Shown here in pieces: positions 22,201 through 34,355 of a stretch of 64,000 bases of DNA (position 1 is its first letter; each line of letters starts with the position of its first letter). The notes under the pieces are model-generated. The model did not search any database. It was not told where the DNA came from and saw nothing but the letters and a program-made list of their open reading frames with translations. A program made the position numbers and the translations under genes. This DNA comes from Scenedesmus sp. ARA3 (taxonomy: Eukaryota; Chlorophyta; Chlorophyceae; Sphaeropleales; Scenedesmaceae), in the NCBI GenBank assembly GCA_004335835.1, contig RWJK01001094.1, positions 1 to 64,000 on the forward strand, in the 5' to 3' direction.

Positions 22201-24558
22201 GGTGAATGGGCATGCATACGCTGCAACAACATGCTTTTAAAACCTTGGGAACGCCGCAACGCAGCGTATGCCATAGATTAAGTAAAAGCGATAAATTACG
22301 TAAGTAATTACGATGTGATATGTACAGGTGGTGAAACACATTCAGAACGCATGCATCATGCCCACTTCCCCTCACTGCAAAACGGCCCCTCGTGCAGTGC
22401 ATGACCAGCATCACTACACAACAGTCGATGCCCACTTTGCTAGCACACTTACAAGTATAGTGCAGTGTTCTGCCAGAATCCAAGCTAAAGTTTATCCACA
22501 CAAGGTTAACCACAGAAAGTACCCACAATGAGCAGCACACATACCGGCCCACACATAGTGTACCTTGCAATGTACTGCCTGCAGCCAGGACTGGTCCTTG
22601 CTAGCGGCCGCAATCAGAGCAAGGAGAATGGTGCAACAATGGTGTGAGCAAAACCTGCGCAACGACCCAGCTTTGCCCGCATTGAAAGTGAGCCACACAA
22701 CACCCCCAAACAGAGGCAGTCAGCAGACAATGATTGTGTTGCTGTGTCACCAACCACCACATGTAAACCATGGCCTGAGAACTTGCTGTTGTTTGAACAC
22801 CAGCAAAGCAAACACCAGCAAAGCGCATGGCACCGTACCTGCTTCAACAGTGTGGTGCCTGCATATATAACAGTGTTTACCTTTCACCGTTGTGTGCAGC
22901 ATCAGCAAGCACACCAACATCTCGGGCAGTGCGCTGCTCAGGTACGTCACCGCAAATCACCAGGGTGGGTGTCACCAGGCACGTGGTGACCCAGTGAATG
23001 CATAAGGTTGCATGTAAACAGGCAAGCGACCAGTTGTGTTATGCGTGTCTGTAAAGCCAGACACCTCCACTCGCATTGTCATCATGCATACCACCCGGCC
23101 GTGAATCCTGCTGCTGAAGCCTCGAGAGCGACACAGCAGCAGCCTCAAGTATGTGTGCAGCTGCAGCAACACGTATGCATAGACCCGAAGATCTGCGAAC
23201 CCCGTGAAAATATTCTATGGTGTGGTGAATGCACACCAATGCTACACACCAAAACTCAGCCGGCGAACCAACAACACCCAAAACCTTGGAGACTGCGGCA
23301 TCACCCCAGTCAATGCCATTGACATCCGGTGGGCCACCTTTGGCAGTAGTTATTGGCAGTAGTTGTTGCAGTGAGTATCTTACCCCATGATGCAAGAGGA
23401 GGCTGCATCGAAGGCTGAGTGCCCTTGGAGCGTCAGCCCCTCACATGTGCCCAAACTGCCAAGGATTTTGATTATGATTATGCGCCTGAAACATGACTAT
23501 CCATCAAAGGTCTCAAAAGTTGTCTCGCAATCCCAAACGTAACCAGCAACAAAGCACAGAAACCATTGCGTGCCAGATTCAGTGGGTCACACAGGTGTGC
23601 GCACAGCCAATCCTTTCATAACATGGCCTGCACGGAGCAACGTGCCGTGAGATTCATAGAACAGCAGCAGTGTACGATGCGTTGCCACCAGCGCCGTTGT
23701 CGTAGTTCTCCGCCAGCAAACCCAGCATCAGTCTAATACAGCAGCCATGCACGCTTACGGGTGGCGCACCATCAGTCTGCATGACATCCAAACAGTTGAC
23801 ACAGCTGCACGGCCCCACATGTAACTATCCTCTCTCAAAATAGCAAGTTGCCGCCTAGCCCCATCAAGTTGCAGTTTTAGCCAGCAAAAACCAAGTCAGC
23901 CATATCACCAATCTCATCAAGATCGCGTAACTACCATAGTTGGGCACATCATATTGCCGACCACGTTGCTCACAGGCTTACATGCAAAATGCAAACTCTT
24001 TCACAGCGCTGCCTCCAGCCCAGCCTGCTGGTTCCACCTTCGGCGCAGCATGAGAAAGAGCCATGTATTAGCTTGGCTGATGATCGGCTCAGCCAATCCG
24101 TTGCACTACACAAGCATCACGAGTACACACAAGATATGCCGCAGCCACTCTGCAGCAGGACTACATGTTGGTTGAATGGCCAGCTGGCCAACCGAAAGCT
24201 TCAATGCCACTTTTGAAAGAGACATGTGTGCCGCAAGCGCGCAACAATGCATGTAAGCACATAACACTAGTTCTGGGAGTGCAACTGCCACGCAATTCAT
24301 GCTGCCAGCAGAGCCAGTATAAAACCCCACTAAACACACTCACAGCAGCCCGCAAACCACATAGACAAATGCATGCCTATGCTGCTTGAACTTGCCACGC
24401 TGTTGCGTGAACTCTAAGCATGCATGCAGGAGCAGGCTGCGGTACAATGATGGGGAGGCTGCTGCTGCTGCAAGTGCTCAAGCCTGCTACAGTTCATCAC
24501 TGCTTACTGCAGATTTTTGTACCCCTCCAAGCTTTGGCACATGAACGCAGCCTTTTTA
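19237..24558. other. No recognisable gene
   Basis: Reading frames are short, lack the CAG/CTG composition of the flanking genes and show no known motif. A GGTGCA-rich imperfect repeat lies at about 21711-21800. The promoter of Cys-rich gene A must lie just right of 19236. The stretch just left of 24559 is probably 3'UTR of SBP gene 2. Confidence 0.45.
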
Positions 24559-24634
24559 TCAAGGCAGGCTGCCCTGCATGTGCCCAGGACAAACACGCAT
24601 GTATTGCTGCAACAGTTGCTCCCGTTCCTGAAGG

Positions 24635-24675
<41 letters not shown>

Positions 24676-25132
24676 AAAGTACTGCTGCTGCTGCCTAAGA
24701 TACTGCTGCTGCTGCTGCTGCTGCTCCTGATGCGGCCCAGGCACAGAAGCTAAAGTCTGCCATTCGACACTGTTGGCTACACACTGCTGCTGGTGATGCA
24801 GCTGTGACAGTGTGGGAAGGCCTGCAGCTGCACCAACAAGCTGATGCATGGGTTGCCGTTGCCCCAGCAGCTGCTGCTGCTGCTGCTCCAGTAGCTGCTT
24901 CTGCTGCAGCAGCTGAACCTTGCTGTGATGCTGCCCCAGCAGCTGCTGCAGCGCCTGCTGCTCCTGCTGCAGCTGCTGCTGCCGCTGCTCAATGGTGAAC
25001 TCTTCCGCAAGCAGCTGCTGCAGCTGCTGCTCGCTGATAGCACTGCTGTTTGCGTCACTGACGGTCCGCATCAACAGCTGCTGCGCCGTGGGCTGCAGCT
25101 GCGCAACAAACGTTCGTGCTGCTGCTGTTGAC

Positions 25133-25168
<36 letters not shown>

Positions 25169-25487
25169 GGCGATGGCCAAGCGCTGCCTGGAGCTACACC
25201 GCCTGCCCCTGCAGCAGCTGGTGAGCTGCTGCTCAGCTGCAGGACTGCTGCATGTGTTACAGAATGATCCTGGTCACAGACCATCAGCTGCCCCTCTTGC
25301 TGAGACGCTTGCAGGTCCATACACATGGAGCAGGAGCCACAGGATGCATCTAAGCAGCCTGCAGGTACCTGCAGCAGCTGCTGCTGCAGCAGCCGCGCCT
25401 GCCGTATGCGGCGCTGCTGCTGCCTCAGCTGCACCTCCAGCCTCTCTAGCTGCTCAAGCTGTGCAAGCTGAGGCTCGCCCAGCATCA

Positions 25488-25573
<86 letters not shown>

Positions 25574-25909
25574 GCCTGCTGCTGCTGCTGCTGGGCGTAA
25601 AAGTGCGACAGCAGTGCATGGCCGGGTGGCATCAGCAGTGGCCTCATTGTTGCTGCGGCTTGTCTTGCTGCTGGTGCTGCGTGCTGGGCACTCAACAGCA
25701 GCCCATTAAAAGCTGCCGCCGCTGCTGCTGTTGGAATCACCGTTGCAGAAGGTGCTGCTTCTGCGTCTCCAGCTGAAAGCGTGGTAGCAGCAGCAGCGTT
25801 ATTCTGGCCTGAAGTTTGGCTGCAGAGCTGAAAGCCAGCAGGCAGTGCAGATGCATACTCAGCAGAAGGCCAGGCCATCGTGCTGTGGCTTGCTGGGATT
25901 GACCCTGCC

Positions 25910-25959
<50 letters not shown>

Positions 25960-26298
25960 GGATAGCAGCCATCCTGGAGCTCCTGCTGCTGGAGAAGCTG
26001 CTGCTGCTGCTGCTGCTGCCGTTGTTGCTGCTTGCTCCGCTGCAGCGTTGCCTGCCAGCGTCATGGGCCTGCCGCATCTAGCTGGTGAGGGCAAGACACA
26101 ACCCTGCCCACTGCAGCAGCCATGCTGCTGAGTGCTTGAGGTTTGCAGCAGCGCTGCAGCAGCAGCTGCTGCTGCTGCTGGTGGCAAAGCCGGGTGTGTG
26201 TCAACACCAAAGGCCGCTGTCAGATCTAACTGACTGATGCTGCCATGGTGGTGCAGTGCTGTTGATGCTGTCTGCGGCTGTGCTGCTGCTGCTGCTGC

Positions 26299-26331
<33 letters not shown>

Positions 26332-27120
26332 CGAGGATCCTAGGTTGCCGGCAAACGGCTGCTGTAATCCCGGCTGACCAACACTGCGCAGCACTGCAGT
26401 GGATGCTGCGGGCAGCCCCGTTGTTGTTGCTGCTGCTACTGAGGACTCAAAGTTCAACACCGGCAGGATTGGTTGTCCTAGTTGACTGAAGCTGCCTGGC
26501 AGCAGCGCGGGTGACGCTGCCTGCAGCTCTGCTGTTGCTGCCGCCATTGCTGCCTGTGTTGAGGATTTTAGGCTAGGTCTGAGCTGTTGCGGCAGTTCAC
26601 ACCTGTTAATGCTGCCAAGCTGCAGTGCAGTTGATGCTGCCGGCATCTCTTCGGCTGCTGCTGCTGCTGCTGCTGCTGCAGCTTGTGCTGAGGATCCAAG
26701 GTTCAAATGCGAGTAGGCTGGCAGTTGCAGCTGACTGAAGCTGCCTGGCTGCAATGCAGTTAACGCTGCCTGCATCTCTGCTGTTGCTGCCGCCATTGCT
26801 GCCTGTGTCGGGGATCCTAAGCTAGGTCTGAGCTGTTGTGGCAGGTCACACCGGTTGATGCTGCCATGCTGCAGTGCAGTTGATGCTGCCGGCATCTCTT
26901 CCGCTGCAGCTGCTGCTGTTGCTGCTGCTGCTTGTGTTTGGGATCCAAGGTTCGAACGCGAGTAGGCTGGCAGTCCCAACTGACCTATGCTGCCTAGCTG
27001 CCCTGGTGTCGATGATGCAGCAGCTGGTGGTGCTTGTGTTTGGGATCCAAGGCCTGAAAGCGACTGGACTGGCGGCTGCAGCTGACTGATGCCGCCTGGC
27101 TGAACTGTGGCTGTATGCAT

Positions 27121-27171
<51 letters not shown>

Positions 27172-27396
27172 AGCAGCAGCTGGTGCAGGGGACCCACGAC
27201 ACCATGCAAAGGGCGCTTTCAGGCCCAACACCAGAGCGCTGGCAGGGTGCAGTGCACTTAGTGCCTCTAGCTCCTCAGCTGCTGCTGGATCTGCTGCTGC
27301 TGCTGCTGCTGCTGCCTGGCAAAGGCCGGAAGACTGCTGCTGAGCATCAGTTTCAGCTTCACTCTCCAGCCATGCCGAAAGCCAGCAATCGAACTC

Positions 27397-27445
<49 letters not shown>

Positions 27446-27653
27446 AGTGGGCCCTGCAGGCCCAGCTGCATGGCATCACAGCTGCCAGCAGCCTGAGCAG
27501 TTGACTCACCAGGAGAGTGTCTGCTGCATCCTTGCTCTGCCGCGTCACTGCGGTCACAGTCAGTGGCCAGCAGTTGCGTGGCGCCTGTCTCATCATGCTG
27601 CTGTCCTCCAGCAATGTTGAATCCCGGCAGTAACGGCATGGCCACCTGCTGGC

Positions 27654-27688
<35 letters not shown>

Positions 27689-27731
27689 GAGCCTTGCAGT
27701 CCCAGCTGCTGCTGCTGTGAGGCCTGCAGCC

Positions 27732-27763
<32 letters not shown>

Positions 27764-27854
27764 GAGCCATGCAGTCCCAGCTGCTGCTGCTGTGAGGCCT
27801 GCAGCCCCAGCTGCTGCTGCTGGGAGCCTTGCAGCCCCAGCAGCTGCTGCAGCA

Positions 27855-27886
<32 letters not shown>

Positions 27887-29093
27887 GTGTTCTGCAATTC
27901 CAGCTGCTGCATCTGCTGCTGCTGCTGCTGCTGCTGGGGGTTCTGCAATCGCAGCTGCTGCATCTGCTGCTGCTGCTGCTGATAGCCCTGCATACCCACT
28001 TGCATGGCGGCCCAGCTGTCAGCAGCTTGAGCGCGCGGCTCACCAAACAATGGCCTTTCATGTGCCTGCTCATCTGCTTTGTTGCAGCCACAGTCACCGG
28101 CCAGCAGTTGCGGGGCTTCTGCCTCATCAGTGCTGCTGCTGAGCCTGAAAGCGCGGCGCTTGCTGCTGTTGTGCAGTGCAGGGCCGGCGCCATCTGCTTC
28201 CTGAGCAACATGGCGCTTCTGCAGACTGGTTTTGCAGCTCCTGTGCAGGGCCAGAATCAGAACAGCAGCACACATGATTGATTTAGCTCTTGCACACAGC
28301 AACACCTGCGTGCTTGCTCAACAACTACCTGCGCTGTGACTGCTGCTGTGTTACTGCACCGCCAGGGGTGTGTATGTCGAAGGTGCTGGCTGCACAATCA
28401 CTCGCGGCAGTGTAGTGCTACTCTTTCTAGTCCATAGCATCAGGTTGCGACAAGCATGTGTCGCTTGATCGACAGAAGTTATGTTCACCTAGAGGTGTGT
28501 GCACTGCTTAGAAGGCTGATTGTACTTCCATGCGGGGTGCAGTACGGTGCTACCATTGAATGCATACAGGCAGCATGCTGTGCAGAGCAGGGTGCTGGTG
28601 CAGGAGCATGCTCTGCACACATCCTGCTGCTGCTGCTGCTGCTGCTGCTGTGGTAGCAGCTGTTGTTCTCTTGCGCCAACGTTTGGCGCAGGCGCCTCAC
28701 CTCTTATTTCCCTCAAACATGGTGAGTGGCTGCACCTTGCCGCACTGGAAGCAGAAGCGCATGGGCTCCGAGTTGTCTCCTGGCAGGCGGACACTGGACG
28801 CCTGCGCAACACAGAGCAGGGGGCACAGCAGCTGCAGATGAGATGGCCTGCAAACAGGTATGCGTGCGGCTTTTGAGACACGGTATGCATGCTGTATGCA
28901 TGCGGGATTTGAGCAGCAGGGCAGCTATCACACCGCAGCAGTTATTCCAGTCCCACAGAGCAGCCGAGCCAGCAGCAGCAGGCTTCTGTTTGGTATTGTT
29001 CTGCACTCACCTTCATGCAAGAAGGGCAGACACCCAGCCGTGTGCAGTACGTCTTGCGCAAGCTCTTTAAGCTGGTGCCGCACCCAAGCACCT

Positions 29094-29129
<36 letters not shown>

Positions 29130-29639
29130 GCAGCAGTGGCGACATTCGCAGCAGCAATGTTAGCTAATCAGTTCATTCAACTATCCATTTGTTTGCGCAT
29201 GCACACTATCTGTAACCGATTTGACACCCAACAAGGCAGAAATTTGTATGTCCTGGCTGCAGGTCACTGCCATGCCGGCCACCATGAGAGTCAGGCAGAC
29301 TCTGCACAATTCATGAGGTCACTATGACGCTTGGCGGGCAGATCTAACAGCTGGTGTTGAACAAGGCATACTGTGCCGGCAGGGCGTCGTCACACTGTGA
29401 CAGGGCTGTGCTTGCACACGCCTGCACCGATAAGGCTTATCTCCAGCGTCGTGCATCATGCACAACATGATGTAGCTGCTAGTGCTAGACGTGAACGCAG
29501 ACATACTCGTGAAACCGACCTGGCATATTCTGCTCTTGGATTTCCTCCTGGGGCATGTGAGCGTGCCCTGAACAGCGTCTGCAGGTGATTCCTCAGCAGC
29601 TGCTTCAGGTGTGCCGGCCCGGTCATCTTCACAATCCAT
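24559..29639 (-). CDS. SBP-box transcription factor 2, Gln/Ala-rich, intact
   Basis: Four exons are inferred: 29639-29520, 29091-29011, 28801-28701 and 28240-24559. Phases are 0, 0 and 2, giving 1327 codons plus stop. The start ATG follows a GCAG acceptor and an in-frame TGA, so a 5'UTR intron is likely. Residues 39-110 form an SBP-type domain: CQVLGC, KTYCTRLGVCPSCMK, RFCFQCGKVQ, MFEGNKRSC. Predicted zinc ligands are C39, C44, C62, C65 for the first site and C84, C87, C103 for the second; Q91 occupies the position where SBP domains normally have His, and C65 replaces the usual His of site one. The remaining 1200 residues are low complexity: long Gln runs, Ala runs and a recurring module of about 33 residues (LGSINRCELPQQLRPSL, PGSFSQLQLPAYS). 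C-terminal conserved blocks are QLAQLEQLERLEVQLRQQQ and LMRTVSDANSSAISEQQL. It probably acts in the nucleus with Gln-rich activation regions. Target genes are unknown. Confidence 0.85.
25489..25592 (-). repeat. Long (CTG)n tract encoding poly-Gln in SBP gene 2
   Basis: Over thirty nearly uninterrupted CTG triplets on the plus strand (CAG on the coding strand) encode the longest Gln run of SBP protein 2, directly before VMLGEPQLAQLEQ. The matching place in SBP gene 1 (about 4245-4272) has only about nine. Confidence 0.95.
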
Positions 29640-30504
29640 TCACCTGCGAACGCAAAGCACGCATATGTGCGTGTTGAATCGTAGATCACGTGACTTGGAA
29701 CCAAACATGTCACCAGCGGACCCTGTAGGAGCGCTGAGGGCGATGGACTAACCGAAGGCTTGCACCGGAAGTGAATGAGGCATGTCCGTTCTGTGGCAGA
29801 CATGCAGACAACAAACCATCAGATGTCACCGGTATAACATCTGCATCAACTTCATAGGCATAAGACGCAGGCTGCAAGGCGACACTGGCAGACGGGTTGT
29901 GCTGCACATCATCGGAACGCCTGTCCAACCGTGTTTGTCCGATTTCAACAACCAATCAATACCTGAAATATATAACGGCGATATTGCGGCTTGGCGTGCT
30001 GAGCAGTAGATGTGCATGTCGTCCAGGCGATGGGGTGGCTGGACAGATGCTAAACACGTGCAGGTACATGCAAACCACGCAGATACAACCTTACAACTCA
30101 CCCAGAACGATTGCGACATGTGCTGCGCCTCAAGTGGGTCTGAATCTAGTGCCGATGCTTGCTTAGTGGAAAGCTTTCGGGCAGTGCAGTATGTCTAAAA
30201 CTGTCTATGCTGCTATCATAAAATCATCCCTGATGAGTGCTTCATGTATATAAGCCACCCCTGCAAACGCCCGGTTTCAGGGATCCCGTGTGACAGGACG
30301 TCCTGCACTGACGGTGCACATGTGAGCACATGCCAGCCTGACAGGGCCACACGGTGTGACGCTGATCGGGTCCGTCTTGAGCTCAACAGCCAATAAGCGT
30401 GGCTACGCCGTGTAGAACTCTCTGGGTAACAGATCTTCTTACTGCTGCGCAATATGCGCAGCCTGCGCGCCCCTCCTCAAGCAGGCAAACCGTGAGCATG
30501 CACT

Positions 30505-30592
30505 GCACTGCATGATGCATATGCACTGCACTGCATGATGCATATGCACTGCACTGCATGATGCATATGCACTGCACTGCATGATGCATGCG
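30505..30592. repeat. 23-bp tandem repeat, four copies
   Basis: The 23-base unit GCATGATGCATATGCACTGCACT repeats exactly; CATGATG starts at 30511, 30534, 30557 and 30580. The unit contains the self-complementary ATGCAT and TGCATATGCA. Confidence 0.95.
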
Positions 30593-30681
30593 CGCAACCA
30601 CACTCCGTGACTGCGGCAGTCACCACCGCCGTCAACCAGTGAATGATGCCATTATGTTTAAATTGTTCTCTTGTTAAACGT

Positions 30682-30837
30682 GCAGTATACCCTGCAGGGC
30701 AGTATACCCTGCAGGGCAGTATACCCTGCAGTATACCCTGCAGGGTATACTGCACGAAATCATAAGAACTTTATGCGTCGCTGTCTCAGTGGGATATGGC
30801 CACAGTGTACACTGTCACCTATCACATGTGATAGGTG
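30682..30837. repeat. Cluster of perfect palindromes
   Basis: AGTATACCCTGCAGGGC repeats three times from about 30684, then becomes a perfect 20-base palindrome GTATACCCTGCAGGGTATAC at 30731-30750. A perfect 14-base palindrome ACAGTGTACACTGT follows at 30802-30815. Immediately next to it is a perfect 22-base palindrome at 30816-30837 (half-site CACCTATCACA). All could form hairpins in DNA or RNA. Confidence 0.95.
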
Positions 30838-31160
30838 GTTGCTGTACTGCTTGCTTGGATTCTTGCTTGCATCTGACCGCACTCTTCTCGCCACCTGTAA
30901 AAATGGACAGCCTAGCATGAAAACAGCAAAATTTGCGCACCTTCAAGCATTGCTGGTCCAGAAGGCCCCCTGCCCCTAGCGCTCCTAGTGGGTTGTCCAT
31001 GCAGGCACGGCTGTCCAGCTTCACGGCAACACAGCAACATGCAATGTCTCACCTGTAGGCGCACAGAAGGTTTACAGGGCAGCAGCAGCGTCACATGAGC
31101 ACGCCCGGGCAGGGCAGTCGCCTGAGGCCACTGCACGCCCTGTGCATGGCATCTCGAGTC

Positions 31161-31200
31161 GGGTGCAGGGGTGCAGGGGTGCAGGGGTGCAGGGGTGCAG
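31161..31200. repeat. 8-bp tandem repeat GGGTGCAG x5
   Basis: Five exact copies of GGGTGCAG lie head to tail. Confidence 0.97.
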
Positions 31201-33253
31201 TGCATCAACGTGCTGATTTCAAGTAATGACGTGCACGGCAGCAGCTCTTCCACAGCAGCTGCAGGGAAGGGTTAGCCCAGCGGCATGGGACCTCAGGAGC
31301 CTGAGGCTCATTGAGGACTCCAGGTGCTACGGGCACCTGGCAGCACTTGTTAACCCAGCGTGACAACAACTGTTTCTTACCTGTGTCTCTCGTCAAAATT
31401 GCGTAACTTGTTGTCTATTACAGATGCTGAGGTGAAGGTGAAGCGGTTTGTGTCGGATGATGCTTGGGGTTCTGTTAGGTTACTGGTGTCTAGGTTCATT
31501 GCTCATTTTTTTGAAAAGGCTTGGGGTGTGCGTGATGCTTGCAAACACGAGGGTGTAGTTGCCGCTCCATTGGGGCGCGGGGCCGATGGCGTTGATGCTT
31601 TGGCTTGATGAGTAACATGATGATGATGATGTCTCTCGTCTGAAGGACATCAGTACCAGCCCCGCTCGCCAGCAAAGCTTGGGCCGCACGCGCATTGCCG
31701 GGTCATGACAGGCCAGATGCCTGCTCCAGCTGCTGCCGCTCCAGAGTGCTGCAACATCGCAAACATCCTGTAGATGATTTAAAGGGTTGCCATCAAAAGC
31801 CTCAGTGCCTGTTGTCAGTCGTTTTGTCATGCCCTGTTGCGCGCAACAGCGCCCACACTGGCTGACGCTGCTCATGCTGGCACACCTGTGGCAGCAGCGA
31901 TGGGGCCAACTGCTGGAGCTTGTAACACGAACATGTTTAGACAATATATGCAAGGCTGCGCACCTTCAATGCTCGACCAGGAGAGCCCCGCCCATACTCT
32001 CCCGATGCTCTGTGTGGCCCGTAGCGGCTGCCATGCAGGCAAAGCTGTCTGGCAGCATAGCATATTGTGATTGACATACCTGTAGGCATGGAAAGGGTTT
32101 GCAAGGCAGCACTGTCGTTAGGTGGCACCCCGGGGCCCCTGCTACTGCTGCAGCATAATATAATAAATAGTCTTTTTGTGAGCCATACCTTGTCATCGGC
32201 ATCGGAACCGCGCTTCGTACGGATGCTGCTGCAGCATGCTGAGCTGCGCAGCTCATGTCTGTTTGTGCTGCCGCAGGAGCGTCCATCATTTGTTTCTGCA
32301 ACATAATGCAAGTAATGGGACTTCTTGCTTCTAAGGAGGAGTGGGCCACTCCTCTTCTCTCAAATAGTCTGTGTTGTTCAACATGGGCGTGTATCGTTTT
32401 ACATGTTTCATTGTTGGCGCAGGCAACCCTGTGGGAAGATTTCCGTGTCGTGTGGACTGCCTTTCTCACTGGATACAGAGGAGGCTCCCTGCAAGAACGC
32501 CGCCAGCACTAGTGCTGCTGCACAGCCTGGTGTAGCCCGGGCTACGCCCCTGCAACACGTGCAGTGTCTATTGCGTCATTGGGTTGTGATGATTAGCATA
32601 CCGCTGGACCAGTTACTGTTTTTACAGCACATTGCGTTGGCAACCTGCAACAATGCAGCACAGCCCTAGGGTGAAGGCCTGACATGACGGAACCAGCGGT
32701 GACCAAGCAGCGTATACGAACCATATGAATCTCAAGCCACGATGCCGATGTACTATTCATTGAAGTAATTGAACGCTTCATTGCAGTTAAATGCATTGTT
32801 GGCCTGGTTTGAGCTGAAACAAGGCAAGCCAGCTCGATCAGCTTTGGCTGCCTCGCTAGCGTCTTTCCGTTGTCTACACTTCCAGAAGTTCTCCAAATTA
32901 AAAATTTATACCGAATTGAAAGGTAAGCTGCTTAGCAAGTTGGTTGTGCTGAACACTCTAGCTATGCTGGTGCGGGCTGGGTCCTACGAATGCTTGAGAC
33001 GCTCCGCACAGCCTGCGCTGCAGCGCAAATCTGTTTCAAACGCGTTCCAAACGTCTCATTTGTCATCATCCTTAATGTACGGATGCAGCTCAGCAGGGCA
33101 GAGAGGCAGCACCTCGTGTCAAGCAGGCCTCAAGCAGGCCTCAGTGTACTTCAGGTGCACTGTTCAGTCAAGTGGAAACTAGACAGGCATGGCTCGTATC
33201 ATCACATCAGGAGGGTCATCTGAAACACACGTTTGTTGCTGCGCAGGAGGTGT

Positions 33254-33480
33254 ATGTCAACTACGCAGAACTACAGCTGCCAGTCACGCAAAGCACGGCT
33301 GAGGCAGGTGCTGCCTTACAGCAGCAACAGCGGCAGCAGCAGCAAGCCAAACACTGCCATGTCGCAACAGCAGCAGAGCAGGTACCCAACAGCACAGCAC
33401 GGCAGCATAGAGGAGCAGGAGGTGCAGTCGCAGCTGCTGCTGCCAGATCCACCAGCCACACAGGCACCAAATGCGCGGCT

Positions 33481-33532
<52 letters not shown>

Positions 33533-33987
33533 AACGCTGCAGCCCCATGGGTTGGAGGGCGTGCTGGTTCCACAAAAATGGAAGAGGCAGCAGCATTAGT
33601 GGATGTAGCAATAGCAACCATATTCAACGAGCGGTTTATGCCAGCGCCTGATGACAACACGCCAGAAGACCGTGATATCAACCGGAGAGCATTCATTGAT
33701 GTAGCGTGTGCCATTGTAAAGGCAACCACAGCTGTCGTCTATGCACAGGACTACATAGATGCAGCAGCAGCCGGCGATGCAGGCGCTGTGCCAGTTGCAT
33801 TGCGGCAGCAGCTGCAGCAGTATCAGCAGCGCTGGCAGCAGCAGGATCCGGCTCAAGCATGGCACACTAATTTGCCGGAGTACCAAACAAATGTTGCAAG
33901 AGTAGGCAGCACGCGTCTTGTCGAGTTGCAGCAGCTCTCCGTGCTGCAGCAGCAGCTGGACCTGCAGCTGCAGTGGTGGCAGTATCT

Positions 33988-34025
<38 letters not shown>

Positions 34026-34210
34026 TTGATGTGCAGCTGCAGCCCAACATGCCTGCGTTGTGTGGTGACAGCAGCTGTGGTGTGTGCTGTGTGTGCATGG
34101 GTCAGAAAGCCGCTGTGCTGCAGCGCCAGCTCAGGCGGTTGCAGCAAGCTCGGGCCATTGTCTTCGCCAGCCCGCCTTGTGGCAACTTACTTCAGCAGCA
34201 GGGCAGCTAG
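33254..34210 (+). CDS. Gln-rich protein of unknown function
   Basis: The frame is open from the ATG at 33254 to TAG, 318 residues, with no intron. A GCGCAG acceptor-like site lies just upstream, so earlier exons are possible. Sequence order: a basic, Ser-rich start (MSTTQNYSCQSRKARLRQ), a Gln-rich stretch with a run of about 17 Gln, then an ordered, non-repetitive part of about 140 residues (VDVAIATIFNERFMPAP, RRAFIDVACAIVKATTAVVY, QDYIDAAAAGDAG). A second Gln run follows, then PALCGDSSCGVCCVCMGQ, QRQLRRLQQARA and a Gln end. The Cys cluster next to an RQLRRLQQAR helix resembles, in shuffled order, the CGSCSMCMD and LRQQQRRIRQARL segments of SBP protein 2, so it may be a relative that lacks the SBP domain. 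No SBP exon was found upstream. I do not recognise the family. Confidence 0.5.
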
Positions 34211-34355
34211 CTTCAGCAGTTGCGCAGCTAGCTTCAAAAGTCGGGCAGTTGGTTTCAGCAACTGGGCAGTTGGTGTCAGCAGCTTGGCAGTTGGCTTCAG
34301 CGACTGGGCAATTGGTTTCAGCAGCTTGGCAGTTGGTTTCAGTGGCCTCTTTCGC
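34195..34355 (+). repeat. 21-bp tandem repeat (GGGCAGTTGGTTTCAGCAACT)
   Basis: Seven to eight imperfect 21-base units overlap and follow the 3' end of the Gln-rich ORF. In another plus-strand frame they would encode seven-residue repeats (AVGFSSL type), but that frame has no other support. Confidence 0.85.

Larger units (their letters stand above)
29640..33253. other. No confidently recognised gene; palindromes and short repeats
   Basis: Two stretches have protein-like composition but cannot be assigned. One at 31424-31608 (+) follows a TATTACAG acceptor-like site and encodes DAEVKVKRFVSDDAWGSVRL, then a stop. One at about 32788-32922 (+) is bounded by TTGCAG and AAAG/GTAAGC and encodes LNALLAWFELKQGKPARSA and on to KLKIYTELK. 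They may be exons of an unknown gene or genes, possibly leading to the Gln-rich ORF at 33254. Repeats are listed separately. Confidence 0.4.
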
